This document shows positions 35,827 to 45,508 of a stretch of DNA of 64,000 nt, piece by piece. The notes under the pieces were generated by a model. The model did not search any database. It saw only the letters and a list, made by a program, of their open reading frames with translations, and had not been told where the DNA came from. Position numbers and translations under genes: made by a program. How positions within the stretch are numbered: position 1 is the first letter of the stretch; the number at the start of each line of letters is the position of its first letter. The DNA lies in contig OY282386.1 of the NCBI GenBank assembly GCA_958295945.1, positions 4,830,204 to 4,894,203 of the forward strand, given 5' to 3'. The DNA comes from Candidatus Poribacteria bacterium (GTDB lineage Bacteria > Poribacteria > WGA-4E > WGA-3G).

Positions 35827-36834
35827 TTATCCGAAGATATTATCCGATATTGTACTACAAATACCATCCCATACCTCATCAACAGTAATTCCTTTCATAC
35901 AGATATTATCTTTGCATTTTTCTGTGAATTGTTTACAAGGACTACACGGCACATCATGACGTATAATCCGATGGATTTCACCTAAAGGTTGGAATCGTTG
36001 GTGGTTACCAGGACCGAACAATGCCACAGTGGGTGTTCCTACTGCAGATGCAATATGCATTGGACCGGTATCGTTTGTTAGGAACAGATCACACTTTTCT
36101 ATACATGCGGCTAACTGACGGATCTGAAGATTACCAGCAAACGTAATTGATGGATGCTGCATCAGATTTTTGACTTTATTGACAAGTTCACTTTCCTTCG
36201 GACCGCCAAAGATTAAAACTTGAGCATCATAATGCTGGACGAGTCTATCACCAATTGATGCAAAACGTTCTGGCATCCACTCTCGCAACTTCCATCCTGC
36301 ACCAGGGAATAATCCTACTTTTAATTGAATCTCTGAAATACCTGCTTCCTCAAATGTGTAACATGCATCAGCACGTTCAGTATTAGAAAGAAACATCTCC
36401 AATTGATGGTCTTCTGCAGGAATACCGGCAGCATGCAATAAGTCAAAATAGTGTGTAGTTGCATGTTTGTTGCCGTGTTCTGGAACACGAAGAGTACATA
36501 ACATACCTTTCCCTACACGTTCGGAGGCACCACTCAAATACATCAACAATTCTGTACGTAATTTCCGTTGAAAATCGAAAGTCATGACAAACTTTCGCTG
36601 CCGTAAAATTCGTAAAATCCGCAACATCTCTCCAGTATCTTTATCTTTCGCTGAACGATTGAATTGGATTATCTCATTAAGGTGGGGATTCTGACGGAGT
36701 ACATCCGCTGATTGTTTTGCAACTAACATCGCAATATATGCAGTAGGATAATGGGCGCGGACCGCACGAATCGCTGGAGTCGTCAATACAATATCGCCGA
36801 GAGAACTGAGACGTATAAGTAAAATCTTTTCCAT
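35827..36834 (-). CDS. Glycosyltransferase family 9 (heptosyltransferase-like)
   Basis: 335 aa GT9 enzyme. The N-terminal LIRLSSLGDIVLTTPAIRAV and the C-terminal TNDTGPMHIASAVGTPTVALFGP are the heptosyltransferase signatures, with GAGWKLREWMPERFA between. Such enzymes add ADP-heptose to lipopolysaccharide core, implying an outer membrane with LPS-like glycolipid; related GT9 enzymes use other sugars. Three or four cysteines near the C-terminus (PCSPCKQFTEKC, NICMK) are a common GT9 feature. It follows thiI by about 90 bp. Confidence 0.88.
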   Translation of the reverse strand: MEKILLIRLSSLGDIVLTTPAIRAVRAHYPTAYIAMLVAKQSADVLRQNPHLNEIIQFNRSAKDKDTGEMLRILRILRQRKFVMTFDFQRKLRTELLMYLSGASERVGKGMLCTLRVPEHGNKHATTHYFDLLHAAGIPAEDHQLEMFLSNTERADACYTFEEAGISEIQLKVGLFPGAGWKLREWMPERFASIGDRLVQHYDAQVLIFGGPKESELVNKVKNLMQHPSITFAGNLQIRQLAACIEKCDLFLTNDTGPMHIASAVGTPTVALFGPGNHQRFQPLGEIHRIIRHDVPCSPCKQFTEKCKDNICMKGITVDEVWDGICSTISDNIFG

Positions 36835-36924
36835 TTACCATTACCTCCTTAGTATCTGTGAATTGGATACACAAATAGTACAACAAGTAATAATGTCCGG
36901 TTTTACTATAATTCGTTTTAAATG

Positions 36925-38106
36925 TCAATGTTCATAAGAAAAACTAACAACCTTCTTCTCAATTCCATTTATAGCATCTTCAACAAGTGCTTGTATATCT
37001 ATTCCTACCTCTGCTTTATCTAATTCCACCTGTGTCGCATGAGTCGCAGGATGTTTAGGGACAAATAAAGAACAACAGTCCTCATGCGGAAGTGTAGACA
37101 CCTCAAATGTTCCTATCTCTTCTGCTTTTGCGATGATTTCAACTTTATCAAATCCAATTAATGGACGGAGAACCGGTATTTCCGCAACTACTTCAATTGA
37201 ACGGAGATTCGGCAGTGTTTGCGACGCAACTTGTGCCAGACTTTCACCAGTAACAAGTGCTTCCGCATCAACAACGGAAGCGACACGTTGTGCGATTCGC
37301 GTCATCATCCTTCTATACAGCAAAACACGGTATGGTGCAGGTGTTTCCGTTACGATCGCTTGTTGAAGTTCAGCAAATGGAACAAGATACAGTTCACTAC
37401 GATAATTCGACTCTGATAAGATGCGAGTCAATTCAACAACCTTCTCTAAAGAAGCCTTATCTGTATACGGATAACTATAGAAGTGGATAAATACAGCTTT
37501 AGTTCCGCGTTTTGTCATTTGCCACGCTGCAACCGGAGAATCAATCCCACCAGAAAGCATTACAAGCACTTTACCACTCACACCAACAGGCAATCCACCA
37601 ACTCCACGACACTTATCAGTATAAATATATGTTCCGTTATGTGTTAGATTAATCCAAAAGCGTAAATCCGGATTGTGCATATCAGCTTTTGCATCGGTCT
37701 TTTGAATAACATACCCTCCGACTTCACGACTAATCTCAGGTGAAGTTAGTGGAAAAGATTTATCTGTTCGTTTTGTCTCTACCTTAAGTGTCTCAAATTC
37801 TTTTCCTTTTGTCAACTGAAATGCAGTTTCTTTTATCGCATCAATATCTTTGCTGGTACGAACAACAATTTCAAAATGCGCAACACCCATCACTTTCGTT
37901 AGGCGTTTCTCAATTTCTTGAATATCAGTATCTTTGTTTAGGTAAATAGCAATTCTATCGTGAAGGCGTTTTACTTCTGCATAACCTGTTCCACGCAATG
38001 ATAATCTTATGTTTCGCGCAAGTTTCTTCTCAAAATAGATCCTATTCTTGCCTTTCAAACCGACTTCAGCGTAATGGACGAAAAAGAACTTGTCTGAATG
38101 TTCCAT
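36925..38106 (-). CDS. thiI: tRNA 4-thiouridine synthase ThiI (without rhodanese domain)
   Basis: 393 aa. An N-terminal ferredoxin-like region and THUMP domain (about 60-170) bind tRNA; the PP-loop SGGIDS at 185-190 (VLVMLSGGIDSPVAAWQ) adenylates U8. The protein ends after the PPi-ase domain (HEDCCSLFVPKHP), so the C-terminal rhodanese domain of the E. coli form is absent; sulfur must come from another carrier. This shorter form is common in many phyla. Confidence 0.93.
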   Translation of the reverse strand: MEHSDKFFFVHYAEVGLKGKNRIYFEKKLARNIRLSLRGTGYAEVKRLHDRIAIYLNKDTDIQEIEKRLTKVMGVAHFEIVVRTSKDIDAIKETAFQLTKGKEFETLKVETKRTDKSFPLTSPEISREVGGYVIQKTDAKADMHNPDLRFWINLTHNGTYIYTDKCRGVGGLPVGVSGKVLVMLSGGIDSPVAAWQMTKRGTKAVFIHFYSYPYTDKASLEKVVELTRILSESNYRSELYLVPFAELQQAIVTETPAPYRVLLYRRMMTRIAQRVASVVDAEALVTGESLAQVASQTLPNLRSIEVVAEIPVLRPLIGFDKVEIIAKAEEIGTFEVSTLPHEDCCSLFVPKHPATHATQVELDKAEVGIDIQALVEDAINGIEKKVVSFSYEH

Positions 38107-38164
38107 AACTTTTATGCCTTATACCAGATCAATTGCTAATTTCTGTAGACAAATCGCTTAAGAT

Positions 38165-38306
38165 TACCTAAGTTGCCACCTATCATTTGTTGGAGGGGTT
38201 TCTAACCCCGATTTATAAGAAACGAAACTAAAATATGTAGGATTCCTTTGTTGCTTCGTTTGATAAAGTAAATGATGATTAATATTCAGTAGGTAGCAAC
38301 TTAGGT
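38165..38306. repeat. MITE-like element, copy C
   Basis: About 142 bp between the RNase HIII-like gene and thiI. Inverted termini CCTAAGTTGCC and GCAACTTAGG, internal GGGGTT/AACCCC hairpin. TTAAGAT lies directly outside on the left (38158-38164) and repeats at the right junction (38306-38312), which fits a 7-bp target duplication. Confidence 0.85.
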
Positions 38307-38324
38307 TAAGATAACCAACAGATA

Positions 38325-38978
38325 TTAACTCATTACGGATTTGGTTGTACGGAAATGGAGTTTTGCTACATTTTGCAACGATTCTTCCCCATTTATTCTA
38401 ACAAATTCCTTACCAGCATCTATGACCTGATATGCACCTCTTGGCAATCGGAGTTCATATCTGTTGGATAAGGTCTCTATTCCTGTCAGGAATCTATCAC
38501 GTGCAATGATTGAGGCTGCAGCAACAGCGACATCTCTTTCAGCCTTCGTTTCAAGTTTTATGGTAATGTCACGTTGTGTGAGTAATTGTGTTAAATTATT
38601 ATATGGAAACTTATCCACAAGAGCATGTTTCACATCCATGCGTTTAGCAAGCGTTTGAATTACCTTAATATGTAACTCCGCAAGAATTCTTGATGAATTT
38701 TCTCCGCGCTTCTTGAGTTCATCATACCGAGTATTATATTTGTCTGGCATTTCTTGTGCAACCTCAATGTGTTGTTCATAATGCTTCCACATCCAATCGG
38801 CAAGCTTACGGATACGTGAGTTTGAGACATCTTTTCCATCTGTTATACCCATATCCAAAAAATTGTCACGACAGTTAGCATCTACATATACACCGGCAAC
38901 AACCAGAGGACCAAAATAGTCACCTTTTCCTGACTCGTCGGTACCAATCCATCTTTTCCATTCATGTATCTGTGTCAT
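38325..38978 (-). CDS. Ribonuclease HIII-like RNase H (catalytic domain only)
   Basis: 217 aa type-2 RNase H that cleaves the RNA strand of RNA-DNA hybrids. GTDESGKGDYFGPLVVAGVY near the N-terminus is the HIII-type active-site motif (the DEsGxGD aspartate and glutamate), with further acids in ITDGKDVSN and HALVDKFPYN. RNase HIII proteins usually carry an extra N-terminal substrate-binding domain of about 80 residues; this one starts right at the catalytic domain. It could also be annotated as a divergent RnhB. Confidence 0.82.
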   Translation of the reverse strand: MTQIHEWKRWIGTDESGKGDYFGPLVVAGVYVDANCRDNFLDMGITDGKDVSNSRIRKLADWMWKHYEQHIEVAQEMPDKYNTRYDELKKRGENSSRILAELHIKVIQTLAKRMDVKHALVDKFPYNNLTQLLTQRDITIKLETKAERDVAVAAASIIARDRFLTGIETLSNRYELRLPRGAYQVIDAGKEFVRINGEESLQNVAKLHFRTTKSVMS

Positions 38979-38988
38979 TTATATTTTA

Positions 38989-39570
38989 TTACTCTCTCTT
39001 ATTGTATAAGGTTGCGATTTGAGTAACCTCGCGTCCAACCATCTTGACTCTCTCAGTCAATTCTGGATCGTGTAAGTTACCATTTGCATCAAATGCATCC
39101 GATGCGTGAGGAATTGAAACAGCTGCTGGAATGACAAATGCATGCAATGATGCCCCGACTGTTCTCAACATTGACAACGCATTAACTGCACCCATCCTAC
39201 CACCAGAAACACCGACTAATCCTATTACCTTCTTTTCAAATTCATCAAACCCCATAAGGTCTAATACATATTTTAGAACGCCACTAAAACTCCCATGATA
39301 CTCAGGGGTACCTAGTAGAATACCGTCTGCTCGCTTTACTTTAGCTTTAAGTTTGTGTACATCAGGTGGATAGTCAGATTCATCTGAAACTACGCTCTGA
39401 AAAATCAGTCGATATTCACGTAGATCAATTAGTTCAACTTTTGCTCCTTCCTCTTCTGCCCCTGTGAGGGCAACCGATAATGCTGAATGAGTAGTACTAC
39501 CTTCTCTTAAACTTCCACATATCGCTACAACATAGATCTGATTCTTGATAACCATACTGAATTGCCTCAT
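38989..39570 (-). CDS. NADPH-dependent FMN reductase family protein
   Basis: 193 aa flavodoxin-like reductase. The phosphate-binding loop GSLREGSTTHSAL, the GILLGTPEYHGSFSGVLK motif (in place of the usual PEYN) and VGVSGGRMGAVNAL are typical of this family of FMN-binding NAD(P)H oxidoreductases (chromate/quinone reductase relatives). It lies between the RNase H gene and a TPR gene on the same strand with gaps of about 11 bp, so co-transcription is likely. Confidence 0.88.
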   Translation of the reverse strand: MRQFSMVIKNQIYVVAICGSLREGSTTHSALSVALTGAEEEGAKVELIDLREYRLIFQSVVSDESDYPPDVHKLKAKVKRADGILLGTPEYHGSFSGVLKYVLDLMGFDEFEKKVIGLVGVSGGRMGAVNALSMLRTVGASLHAFVIPAAVSIPHASDAFDANGNLHDPELTERVKMVGREVTQIATLYNKRE

Positions 39571-39581
39571 TCAATGTCTAT

Positions 39582-40910
39582 TCACTTAGTAGTTTTATTA
39601 TCTTTTATTTTTTCCTCTATTTTTGAACGAAGGTTTATATATTCAGTATTATTCGGAGCAAGTGTAATTGCACGATTGATCGTATCTAATGCATCAGTGT
39701 ACTGCTGATTACGATAATGTGTATATGCAAGAGTATCGTAATGTTTAGATGTTGGTAACAAAGCGACTGCTTTCTGTGCAAGTGTGACTGCTTGCACAGT
39801 TTCTTTACCAAGTCCAGCATAAAGTCTCGCTAAATTATTAAATGCCTCTGCAGATGTTTCATCCACTTCAATTGCACGTTTAAAAGCTACAATTGCTGGT
39901 TCAAACTGTTGCCGATTTATGTAGATAACGCCTAATTTCAACCACGCTTGAACATTCTTGGCATCAATTTCTGTAATTTTCTGAAATGTTGCTGTTGCAT
40001 GCTCTAAATCCCGTTGATCTATTAATAAGTTGCCAAGACGTTGAAGTATTGGCAGATATGTCGGGTGCAACTTATTAGCAATTTCGTAAACACGGAGAGC
40101 ATCAGCAATATTGTCATGCTGTTCATGAAGTTCACCTAACTTTAAATATAATATTGGCTCGTTCTGATGCTTATAAATCGTTTCACGAAATTGATGAACA
40201 TTGTCAGAATATCTTTTCATCACTTCAAATTGTGTCATTGCAGCTTTGGACTCTTCATAATTCTCAAGATTTCTGAAAGCAATTGCTAGACGGTAATGCG
40301 CCTGTGGATCATAAGGGTTCTGATTTATAGCAAGACGATAATGTTCTAACGCTGAAGAATAATCGTGTTGCATTTCTGCGACCCTACCCAACCCGTAATA
40401 CGATTCAGTAAAAGTTGGGTTCAGTTGAATACTCTTACGATAGGCAGTTGCTGCTTTATCAAATTGACGTTTTACGAGATATGCTTCACCAAGATGAATA
40501 TATGCTTGTGGAGTTTTAGGATTAATGGATAAAGACTTAGTTAGGTGGGTCTGTGATAAAGTGATCTTACCTTGTTCCTTGTACACAATACCCAAATGAA
40601 GGTGGGCACTGCCATGTATTGGAGGAGGAGCTTGAAAATTTAATGCCTTCTTATAGGCTTCTACTGCATCACTGAGTCTGTTCTGTTCTTGATACACCAT
40701 GCCGATATAACAGTAAATCCCACTACTCGGTTCTTGTCTGCGGATGTCTTCAAATGCTGTCAGTGCCTTATCATACTGCTCCATCTCCATATAATATAGA
40801 CCGAGTGTTAGAGGATTATTACCAGAAACGGTATCACTCTTTACCACAGTCGCAATACAGAAAAAAGAAAGTAAAATACTGATACATATACGTAGACAAC
40901 TGTTTAACAT
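39582..40910 (-). CDS. Secreted or periplasmic TPR-repeat protein
   Basis: 442 aa: a hydrophobic signal segment (about 5-25) then about ten to eleven tetratricopeptide repeats covering the rest (for example AYIHLGEAYLVKRQFDKAAT, ESYYGLGRVAEMQHDYSSAL). It should act as a protein-protein interaction scaffold outside the cytoplasm. It lacks the WG-x-LK tail seen in other exported proteins of this window. First gene of the apparent TPR - FMN reductase - RNase H unit. Confidence 0.88.
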   Translation of the reverse strand: MLNSCLRICISILLSFFCIATVVKSDTVSGNNPLTLGLYYMEMEQYDKALTAFEDIRRQEPSSGIYCYIGMVYQEQNRLSDAVEAYKKALNFQAPPPIHGSAHLHLGIVYKEQGKITLSQTHLTKSLSINPKTPQAYIHLGEAYLVKRQFDKAATAYRKSIQLNPTFTESYYGLGRVAEMQHDYSSALEHYRLAINQNPYDPQAHYRLAIAFRNLENYEESKAAMTQFEVMKRYSDNVHQFRETIYKHQNEPILYLKLGELHEQHDNIADALRVYEIANKLHPTYLPILQRLGNLLIDQRDLEHATATFQKITEIDAKNVQAWLKLGVIYINRQQFEPAIVAFKRAIEVDETSAEAFNNLARLYAGLGKETVQAVTLAQKAVALLPTSKHYDTLAYTHYRNQQYTDALDTINRAITLAPNNTEYINLRSKIEEKIKDNKTTK

Positions 40911-40937
40911 TATCTGTTACCGATGCGGAAATTTAAA

Positions 40938-40977
40938 AATGTAAAGGGAAAATACTAAGTGATTTTCCCTTTACATT
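40938..40977 (-). terminator. Rho-independent terminator of the LamG-like gene
   Basis: A perfect 16-bp inverted repeat (arms 40938-40953 and 40962-40977, 8-base loop). On the minus strand the hairpin is followed by a T-rich run (ATTTTTAAATTT). It lies 29 bp past the LamG-like stop and before the TPR gene, separating the two units. Confidence 0.8.
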
Positions 40978-41005
40978 AAGAACATTTTCTGTCAATGATT
41001 TGATG

Positions 41006-41806
41006 TTAATCGCGTTGTGTTTTCAGTGTTCCCCATGTCGTTGTCAGCTTATCTTGTGGTTCAACCGAGATGAGTAAACCTGCCATAATATCTGAGACTT
41101 CATCTGTTGAAAGTGCACGATCAAAAACAAAGAAATCATCAACATAAAAGGTCGCAGACCTATATCCTGTTTTACCAATGTACAATTTCTCTACACCTTG
41201 AGCATGATTCGCTGGCACATCATATTCACCCGCAACTTCGCCATCAATATGGAAACGGAATTTACCACCCTCTTTAACACCAGCAATATGATACCATTTT
41301 CCAACTTCAAAGAGTTCGTCTTCACCACCTGGTCCGGCACAACCAGAACCCAGGTTCCCAGGATTAAAACGATAATGAATATTTAATGAATTTGGGCAGA
41401 CCCATACACCTGGTGAACGATCAGAACCGGGTGCCTTCTTTGCAAAAATTTGACTCCATGCACCATTATGCGCTTGAATAAAATGTAACCAAAACACGTA
41501 ACTATGATCTTGATAACTTTCCAATGATGAATAAGATTCAACTTCTACACCCGCATTTTCATCTATCAATTCTAATGAACCCAAGCCAACTTTCTTTTCA
41601 TCTGTATTAACACTGGCATTTGATATTGTACCGTTATTTCCATTACCTGTACCATCAATTGCAGTACCATCAATATCTCTATCAAAACTGAAATACAGAA
41701 TTAAACCATCATCTAACGCTGCTTGAGTGGAGAGAACCCCACAAAAACCAAGTAGTGTTATAATAACTATATAACTCATAAAACGCATGAGATAATTCCT
41801 CCTCAT
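41006..41806 (-). CDS. Secreted LamG/concanavalin-like protein with WG-x-LK tail
   Basis: 266 aa. A signal peptide (about 1-30, ending CGVLSTQAAL) precedes a laminin-G/concanavalin-A-type beta-sandwich: LILYFSFDRDIDG, the GNGNNGTI strand, GKWYHIAGVKEGGKFRFHID and VDDFFVFDRALSTDEV are the usual LamG_3 landmarks. The last residues are EPQDKLTTTWGTLKTQRD, the C-terminal signature shared with other exported proteins here. It likely binds glycans or other extracellular ligands; no catalytic domain. It has its own terminator at 40938. Confidence 0.88.
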   Translation of the reverse strand: MRRNYLMRFMSYIVIITLLGFCGVLSTQAALDDGLILYFSFDRDIDGTAIDGTGNGNNGTISNASVNTDEKKVGLGSLELIDENAGVEVESYSSLESYQDHSYVFWLHFIQAHNGAWSQIFAKKAPGSDRSPGVWVCPNSLNIHYRFNPGNLGSGCAGPGGEDELFEVGKWYHIAGVKEGGKFRFHIDGEVAGEYDVPANHAQGVEKLYIGKTGYRSATFYVDDFFVFDRALSTDEVSDIMAGLLISVEPQDKLTTTWGTLKTQRD

Positions 41807-42022
41807 GTTGACAAACCAAATTTAATTTAACTAATATTTAATTTTAAAATGCTAAACCACTATCTTTACTATAGACCAAAGCAGAATAACAACATTTTTA
41901 AGGGATAAGTACACAGCACCATTATAGAAACTTGATATAATTTTACATAAATTGTAAAAATATGTCAAGACAAAATACACTTTATTTTAATAAACGTGAA
42001 TATGTTGTAAGAGATACCATTT

Positions 42023-42075
42023 AACAGAACTTGCGACCTATGACTTGTTGGAGGGGTTTCTTACCACGATTTATA
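42023..42075. repeat. MITE-like element, degenerate fragment
   Basis: ACTTGCGACCTATGACTTG then GGAGGGGTTTCTTACCACG matches the left third of the element at 46675 with several differences. No right end is seen. Confidence 0.5.
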
Positions 42076-42457
42076 GCAATTATGGTAGATTTCTGAATTG
42101 ATTTCACATTTCGGATATGTAGAAGGGAACTCTGATTCCTGATTATCACTGAGTTAAGTCGCGATTCGGAGATCGCTCCTACAGGTTATTTAATTGTACT
42201 TTGCCAAAAACTATATTACCAACATAATCAGTGTTATTTACATTTAGGTTTTTCTTGTATTTTCTTTCACAAATGCTAAATATCCCAAGACGGTAGGTGT
42301 GGTTTGCTAACCACACCACATTTGTGTCAGACAGCTTTTATAATAGGTCTTCTCACAGGTTTCAGTGCGGTTCGGAAACTGCACTATAGGCATCAATTTA
42401 AGGATATATTTACCTGTGAAGGATTTTGGAATTCTATTTTTATCGGACACACCATTC

Positions 42458-42611
42458 GCACCGCTGGTGCTTGGTTTCTTGTGGCGGACATTTTCTATAC
42501 CCTTTCGCACCGCTGGTGCTGATATATGATTTATAAAAGCCTCGGAGAGGCGACAGGTGTCCAGCACTTAATATCAAACACAGACATAAGCCCCAGCGGG
42601 GCGACAGGTGT
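42458..42611. repeat. Cluster of four short stem-loops (REP-like)
   Basis: GCACC-GCT-GGTGC occurs at 42458-42470 and 42507-42519, each preceded by TTC. GCCTC-GGA-GAGGC at 42539 and GCCCC-AGC-GGGGC at 42590 are each followed by GACAGGTGT. The last two have different but self-complementary arms and the same 3' flank. Confidence 0.75.
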
Positions 42612-42642
42612 ATCATAAGCACAAACTTTACTCACGAAATTG

Positions 42643-42720
42643 ACACCTATGGTGCGGTTTCCAAACCGAACCTAACGGCACTGGAACGACGCTAAATTGA
42701 CGCTTATGGTGCCAAAAACT
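42643..42720. repeat. Palindromic element related to 48054-48154
   Basis: Contains the GTGCGGTTT/AAACCGAAC hairpin and the flank GCTAAATTGACGC-TTATGGTG. The flank resembles the right part of the 48054 element, and ACACCTATGGTG lies on the left. Confidence 0.5.
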
Positions 42721-42746
42721 TTACACACCCTACATAGTCATAATAT

Positions 42747-42775
42747 TTGACATATTGAAGCGTCTATGATAAGAT
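42747..42775 (+). promoter_or_regulatory. Predicted sigma-70-type promoter of mutS
   Basis: A consensus TTGACA (42747-42752) and TAAGAT (42770-42775) are separated by 17 bp, about 57 bp before the mutS ATG. AAGGA precedes the ATG by seven bases. Confidence 0.6.
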
Positions 42776-42832
42776 ATAAATACAAATAAATATGACAGAT
42801 AATTATCTCAGATTGCAAACAAGGACAGCCAC

Positions 42833-45508
42833 ATGGCAAAGACAGAACTCTCAATGATGGAACTTTACAGAAAGGTGAAAAAACAGCATGAAGATGCCAT
42901 CCTTCTTTGTCGTGTAGGTGATTTTTACGAGGCATTTTATGAAGATGCTGAGTTAATCTCACAACTTCTTGAGATTGCACTCACCAAACGTAGCCACAAG
43001 AATCAGAAGACTCCACCACCCCCAATGGCTGGAATTCCACATCACGCGCTTGATTCATATCTCTACAAATTAGTTTCTGCTGGACATAAAGTCGCTATAT
43101 TAGACCAAACAGAAGACCCAAAAGTAGCACGCGATGAGAACCGTCTTGTAAAACGAGATGTCGTCCGTATTGTCACCCCCGGCACTGTCACTGACCCTAA
43201 AGTCCTTGAACACAAATCAAACAATTTTCTTGTCTCTATTTATCAACAGAAAGAGACTTACGGAATTGCCGTTGCTGATCTCTCCACAGGCGAATTCAAG
43301 GTAACACAACTCGCTGATCGTTCACGCCTTTTGGCTGAAATACACCGATTTTCACCGAAAGAATTTCTATTCTCAGAGTCTTATGAAGATGAAAAATTGT
43401 TGGAGCAACTGAAAATTGAATTGAAGGCTGTAGTCAATTATCTTCCAGATTGGCGTTTTGACCACGATTCTGCCAGAACAGAACTGCTTGAACATTTCCA
43501 AACTGTTTCTCTGGATGGATTCGGCTGTGAACATCTACCCACTGCTATCTGTGCAGCGGGAGCACTCATCTATTATCTGCATGAAACACAGAAACAGGAA
43601 GTTCAACATATCATCTCACTACACACATACACTTTATCAGATTTTATGGTGTTGGATGCAGATACACAACGTAATCTCGAACTGACCGCATCTATCCGAG
43701 ACGGTTCTACAAAAGGCACATTGCTTGAAGTACTGGATCAGACTGTAACCTCTATGGGTGGTAGAAAGTTACGGCAGTCTCTGTTACAACCGTTGCTAAA
43801 TGAAAATGAAATACAAGAACGTTTAGACTCGGTTGATGAGCTCAAAACTGAGATAAACAGACAAGAAGAATTACGTGATGCACTGGGTAAGATGTCCGAT
43901 ATAGAACGTCTCATCACACGTATCAGTCTGGGATCAGTTAATGGACGAGATTTACATTCTCTCAAAGATTCAATTTCACTACTTCCAGATGTTAAAACAC
44001 AACTTGACAGTTGTGAGTCGTCTCTTTTAGCTTCACTGAATGCAGAATTAAATCCAATGTCATCGTTAGTAGAGATGATTGAAAACGGGATTCATCCGGA
44101 CCCACCCGCAACTATTCGAGAAGGGGGTGTAATTAATGATGGATATAACGATGAACTTGACGAATTACGACAGATTGTTGGACAAGGTAGGGATTGGATG
44201 GCTGCCTTACAAGAAGAAGAAAGAAAACGAAGTGGTATTTCATCATTGAAAATCGGATTTAATCAAGTATTTGGCTACTATATTGAGGTGACAAAACCAA
44301 ATCTTAACATGGTCCCAGAACACTATATCCGGAAACAAACTTTAACAAACTCCGAACGTTTCATAACACCTGAACTCAAAGAACAGGAAGCAAAAGTCCT
44401 AAACGCTGAGGATCGGATACAGACGCTTGAATATGATCTCTTTTGTGAAATTCGTGACCAAGTAGCAGAACATACAGAGGAGATACAAAATATCTCATCA
44501 GGTATTGCAATGATTGATGTTATCGCATGTTTTGCATTTTGTGCCTCAAAATACAATTATGTCAAACCTACTGTAGTAGACAGTGAGGAAATAATCATAC
44601 GTGATGGAAGACATCCAGTCGTAGAGCAATTAAACATCCAAGAAGGTTTTGTGCCTAACGATACAAATTTAAACTGCGATGATGAACAACTCCATATCAT
44701 CACGGGACCGAACATGAGTGGGAAAAGCACTTATTTGCGTCAGACTGCACTGGTCGTCCTGATGGCACAAATCGGGTGTTTTGTACCGGCATCGGCAGCG
44801 AAAATCGGATTGGTAGATAGGATTTTCACGCGTGTGGGTGCTTCAGATAATCTCGTGATGGGGCAAAGCACATTCCTTGTGGAGATGAACGAAACCGCGA
44901 ATATCCTCAACAATGCAACAAGAAAAAGTCTTGTTATTCTGGATGAGGTGGGACGTGGGACGAGTACATTTGATGGACTCAGTATTGCATGGGCAGTATC
45001 GGAATATCTATTGGATGAGAAAAAAATCGGGGCAAAAACCTTATTCGCAACCCACTATCATGAACTTGTTGAAATGGCAAGCAAATACAAACGGGCAAAG
45101 AACTATAATGTCGCAGTGCACGAAGATGGACAGAAAGTAACATTTCTCCGGAAAGTTGTATCAGGTGGTGCAGATCAGAGTTACGGGATTCACGTAGCAA
45201 GACTGGCAGGTCTACCGCAACCTGTGATTGTACGGGCACAACAGATTCTTGAAGTTCTTGAGCAACATAATCTCAGCGTTGAAGCAGGTGAATCCACTGA
45301 AAAACCACAGAAATCAGCACAGAAAATGCCACGACCTCAACGTCAGATAACACGAAAAACCTTACAAAGCGATTCTCTGCAGATGGCACTTTTCACACCA
45401 AAAACACACCCACTTGTGGAAGAATTACGTAATATGGACCTCACTCAACTAACACCTCTGGATGCAGTGAATTTATTATATGACTTGAAAACGAAGGCAG
45501 AGGAGTAA
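42833..45508 (+). CDS. mutS: DNA mismatch repair protein MutS
   Basis: 891 aa mismatch-recognition ATPase. The N-terminal mismatch-binding region has CRVGDFYEAFYEDA (the phenylalanine-x-glutamate wedge, F-Y-E, near residue 28). The Walker A GPNMSGKST is near 625, Walker B VILDEVGRGTST near 702, and the FATHYHEL motif follows. The length matches MutS1. No mutL is in the window. A downstream propeller gene starts inside its stop codon. Confidence 0.98.
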   Translation: MAKTELSMMELYRKVKKQHEDAILLCRVGDFYEAFYEDAELISQLLEIALTKRSHKNQKTPPPPMAGIPHHALDSYLYKLVSAGHKVAILDQTEDPKVARDENRLVKRDVVRIVTPGTVTDPKVLEHKSNNFLVSIYQQKETYGIAVADLSTGEFKVTQLADRSRLLAEIHRFSPKEFLFSESYEDEKLLEQLKIELKAVVNYLPDWRFDHDSARTELLEHFQTVSLDGFGCEHLPTAICAAGALIYYLHETQKQEVQHIISLHTYTLSDFMVLDADTQRNLELTASIRDGSTKGTLLEVLDQTVTSMGGRKLRQSLLQPLLNENEIQERLDSVDELKTEINRQEELRDALGKMSDIERLITRISLGSVNGRDLHSLKDSISLLPDVKTQLDSCESSLLASLNAELNPMSSLVEMIENGIHPDPPATIREGGVINDGYNDELDELRQIVGQGRDWMAALQEEERKRSGISSLKIGFNQVFGYYIEVTKPNLNMVPEHYIRKQTLTNSERFITPELKEQEAKVLNAEDRIQTLEYDLFCEIRDQVAEHTEEIQNISSGIAMIDVIACFAFCASKYNYVKPTVVDSEEIIIRDGRHPVVEQLNIQEGFVPNDTNLNCDDEQLHIITGPNMSGKSTYLRQTALVVLMAQIGCFVPASAAKIGLVDRIFTRVGASDNLVMGQSTFLVEMNETANILNNATRKSLVILDEVGRGTSTFDGLSIAWAVSEYLLDEKKIGAKTLFATHYHELVEMASKYKRAKNYNVAVHEDGQKVTFLRKVVSGGADQSYGIHVARLAGLPQPVIVRAQQILEVLEQHNLSVEAGESTEKPQKSAQKMPRPQRQITRKTLQSDSLQMALFTPKTHPLVEELRNMDLTQLTPLDAVNLLYDLKTKAEE

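Larger units (their letters stand above)
41807..42746. other. Repeat-rich intergenic region upstream of mutS
   Basis: About 940 bp without a credible gene. It holds a degenerate MITE fragment (42023-42075), a cluster of four short hairpins (42458-42611), and a palindrome with outer arms (42643-42720) related to the element at 48054. The 41830-42000 part is AT-rich with nothing recognisable. Confidence 0.6.

Noticed and set aside
42304-42622. Short frames on both strands upstream of mutS
   Set aside because: They consist of hairpin repeats and have no conserved protein features.
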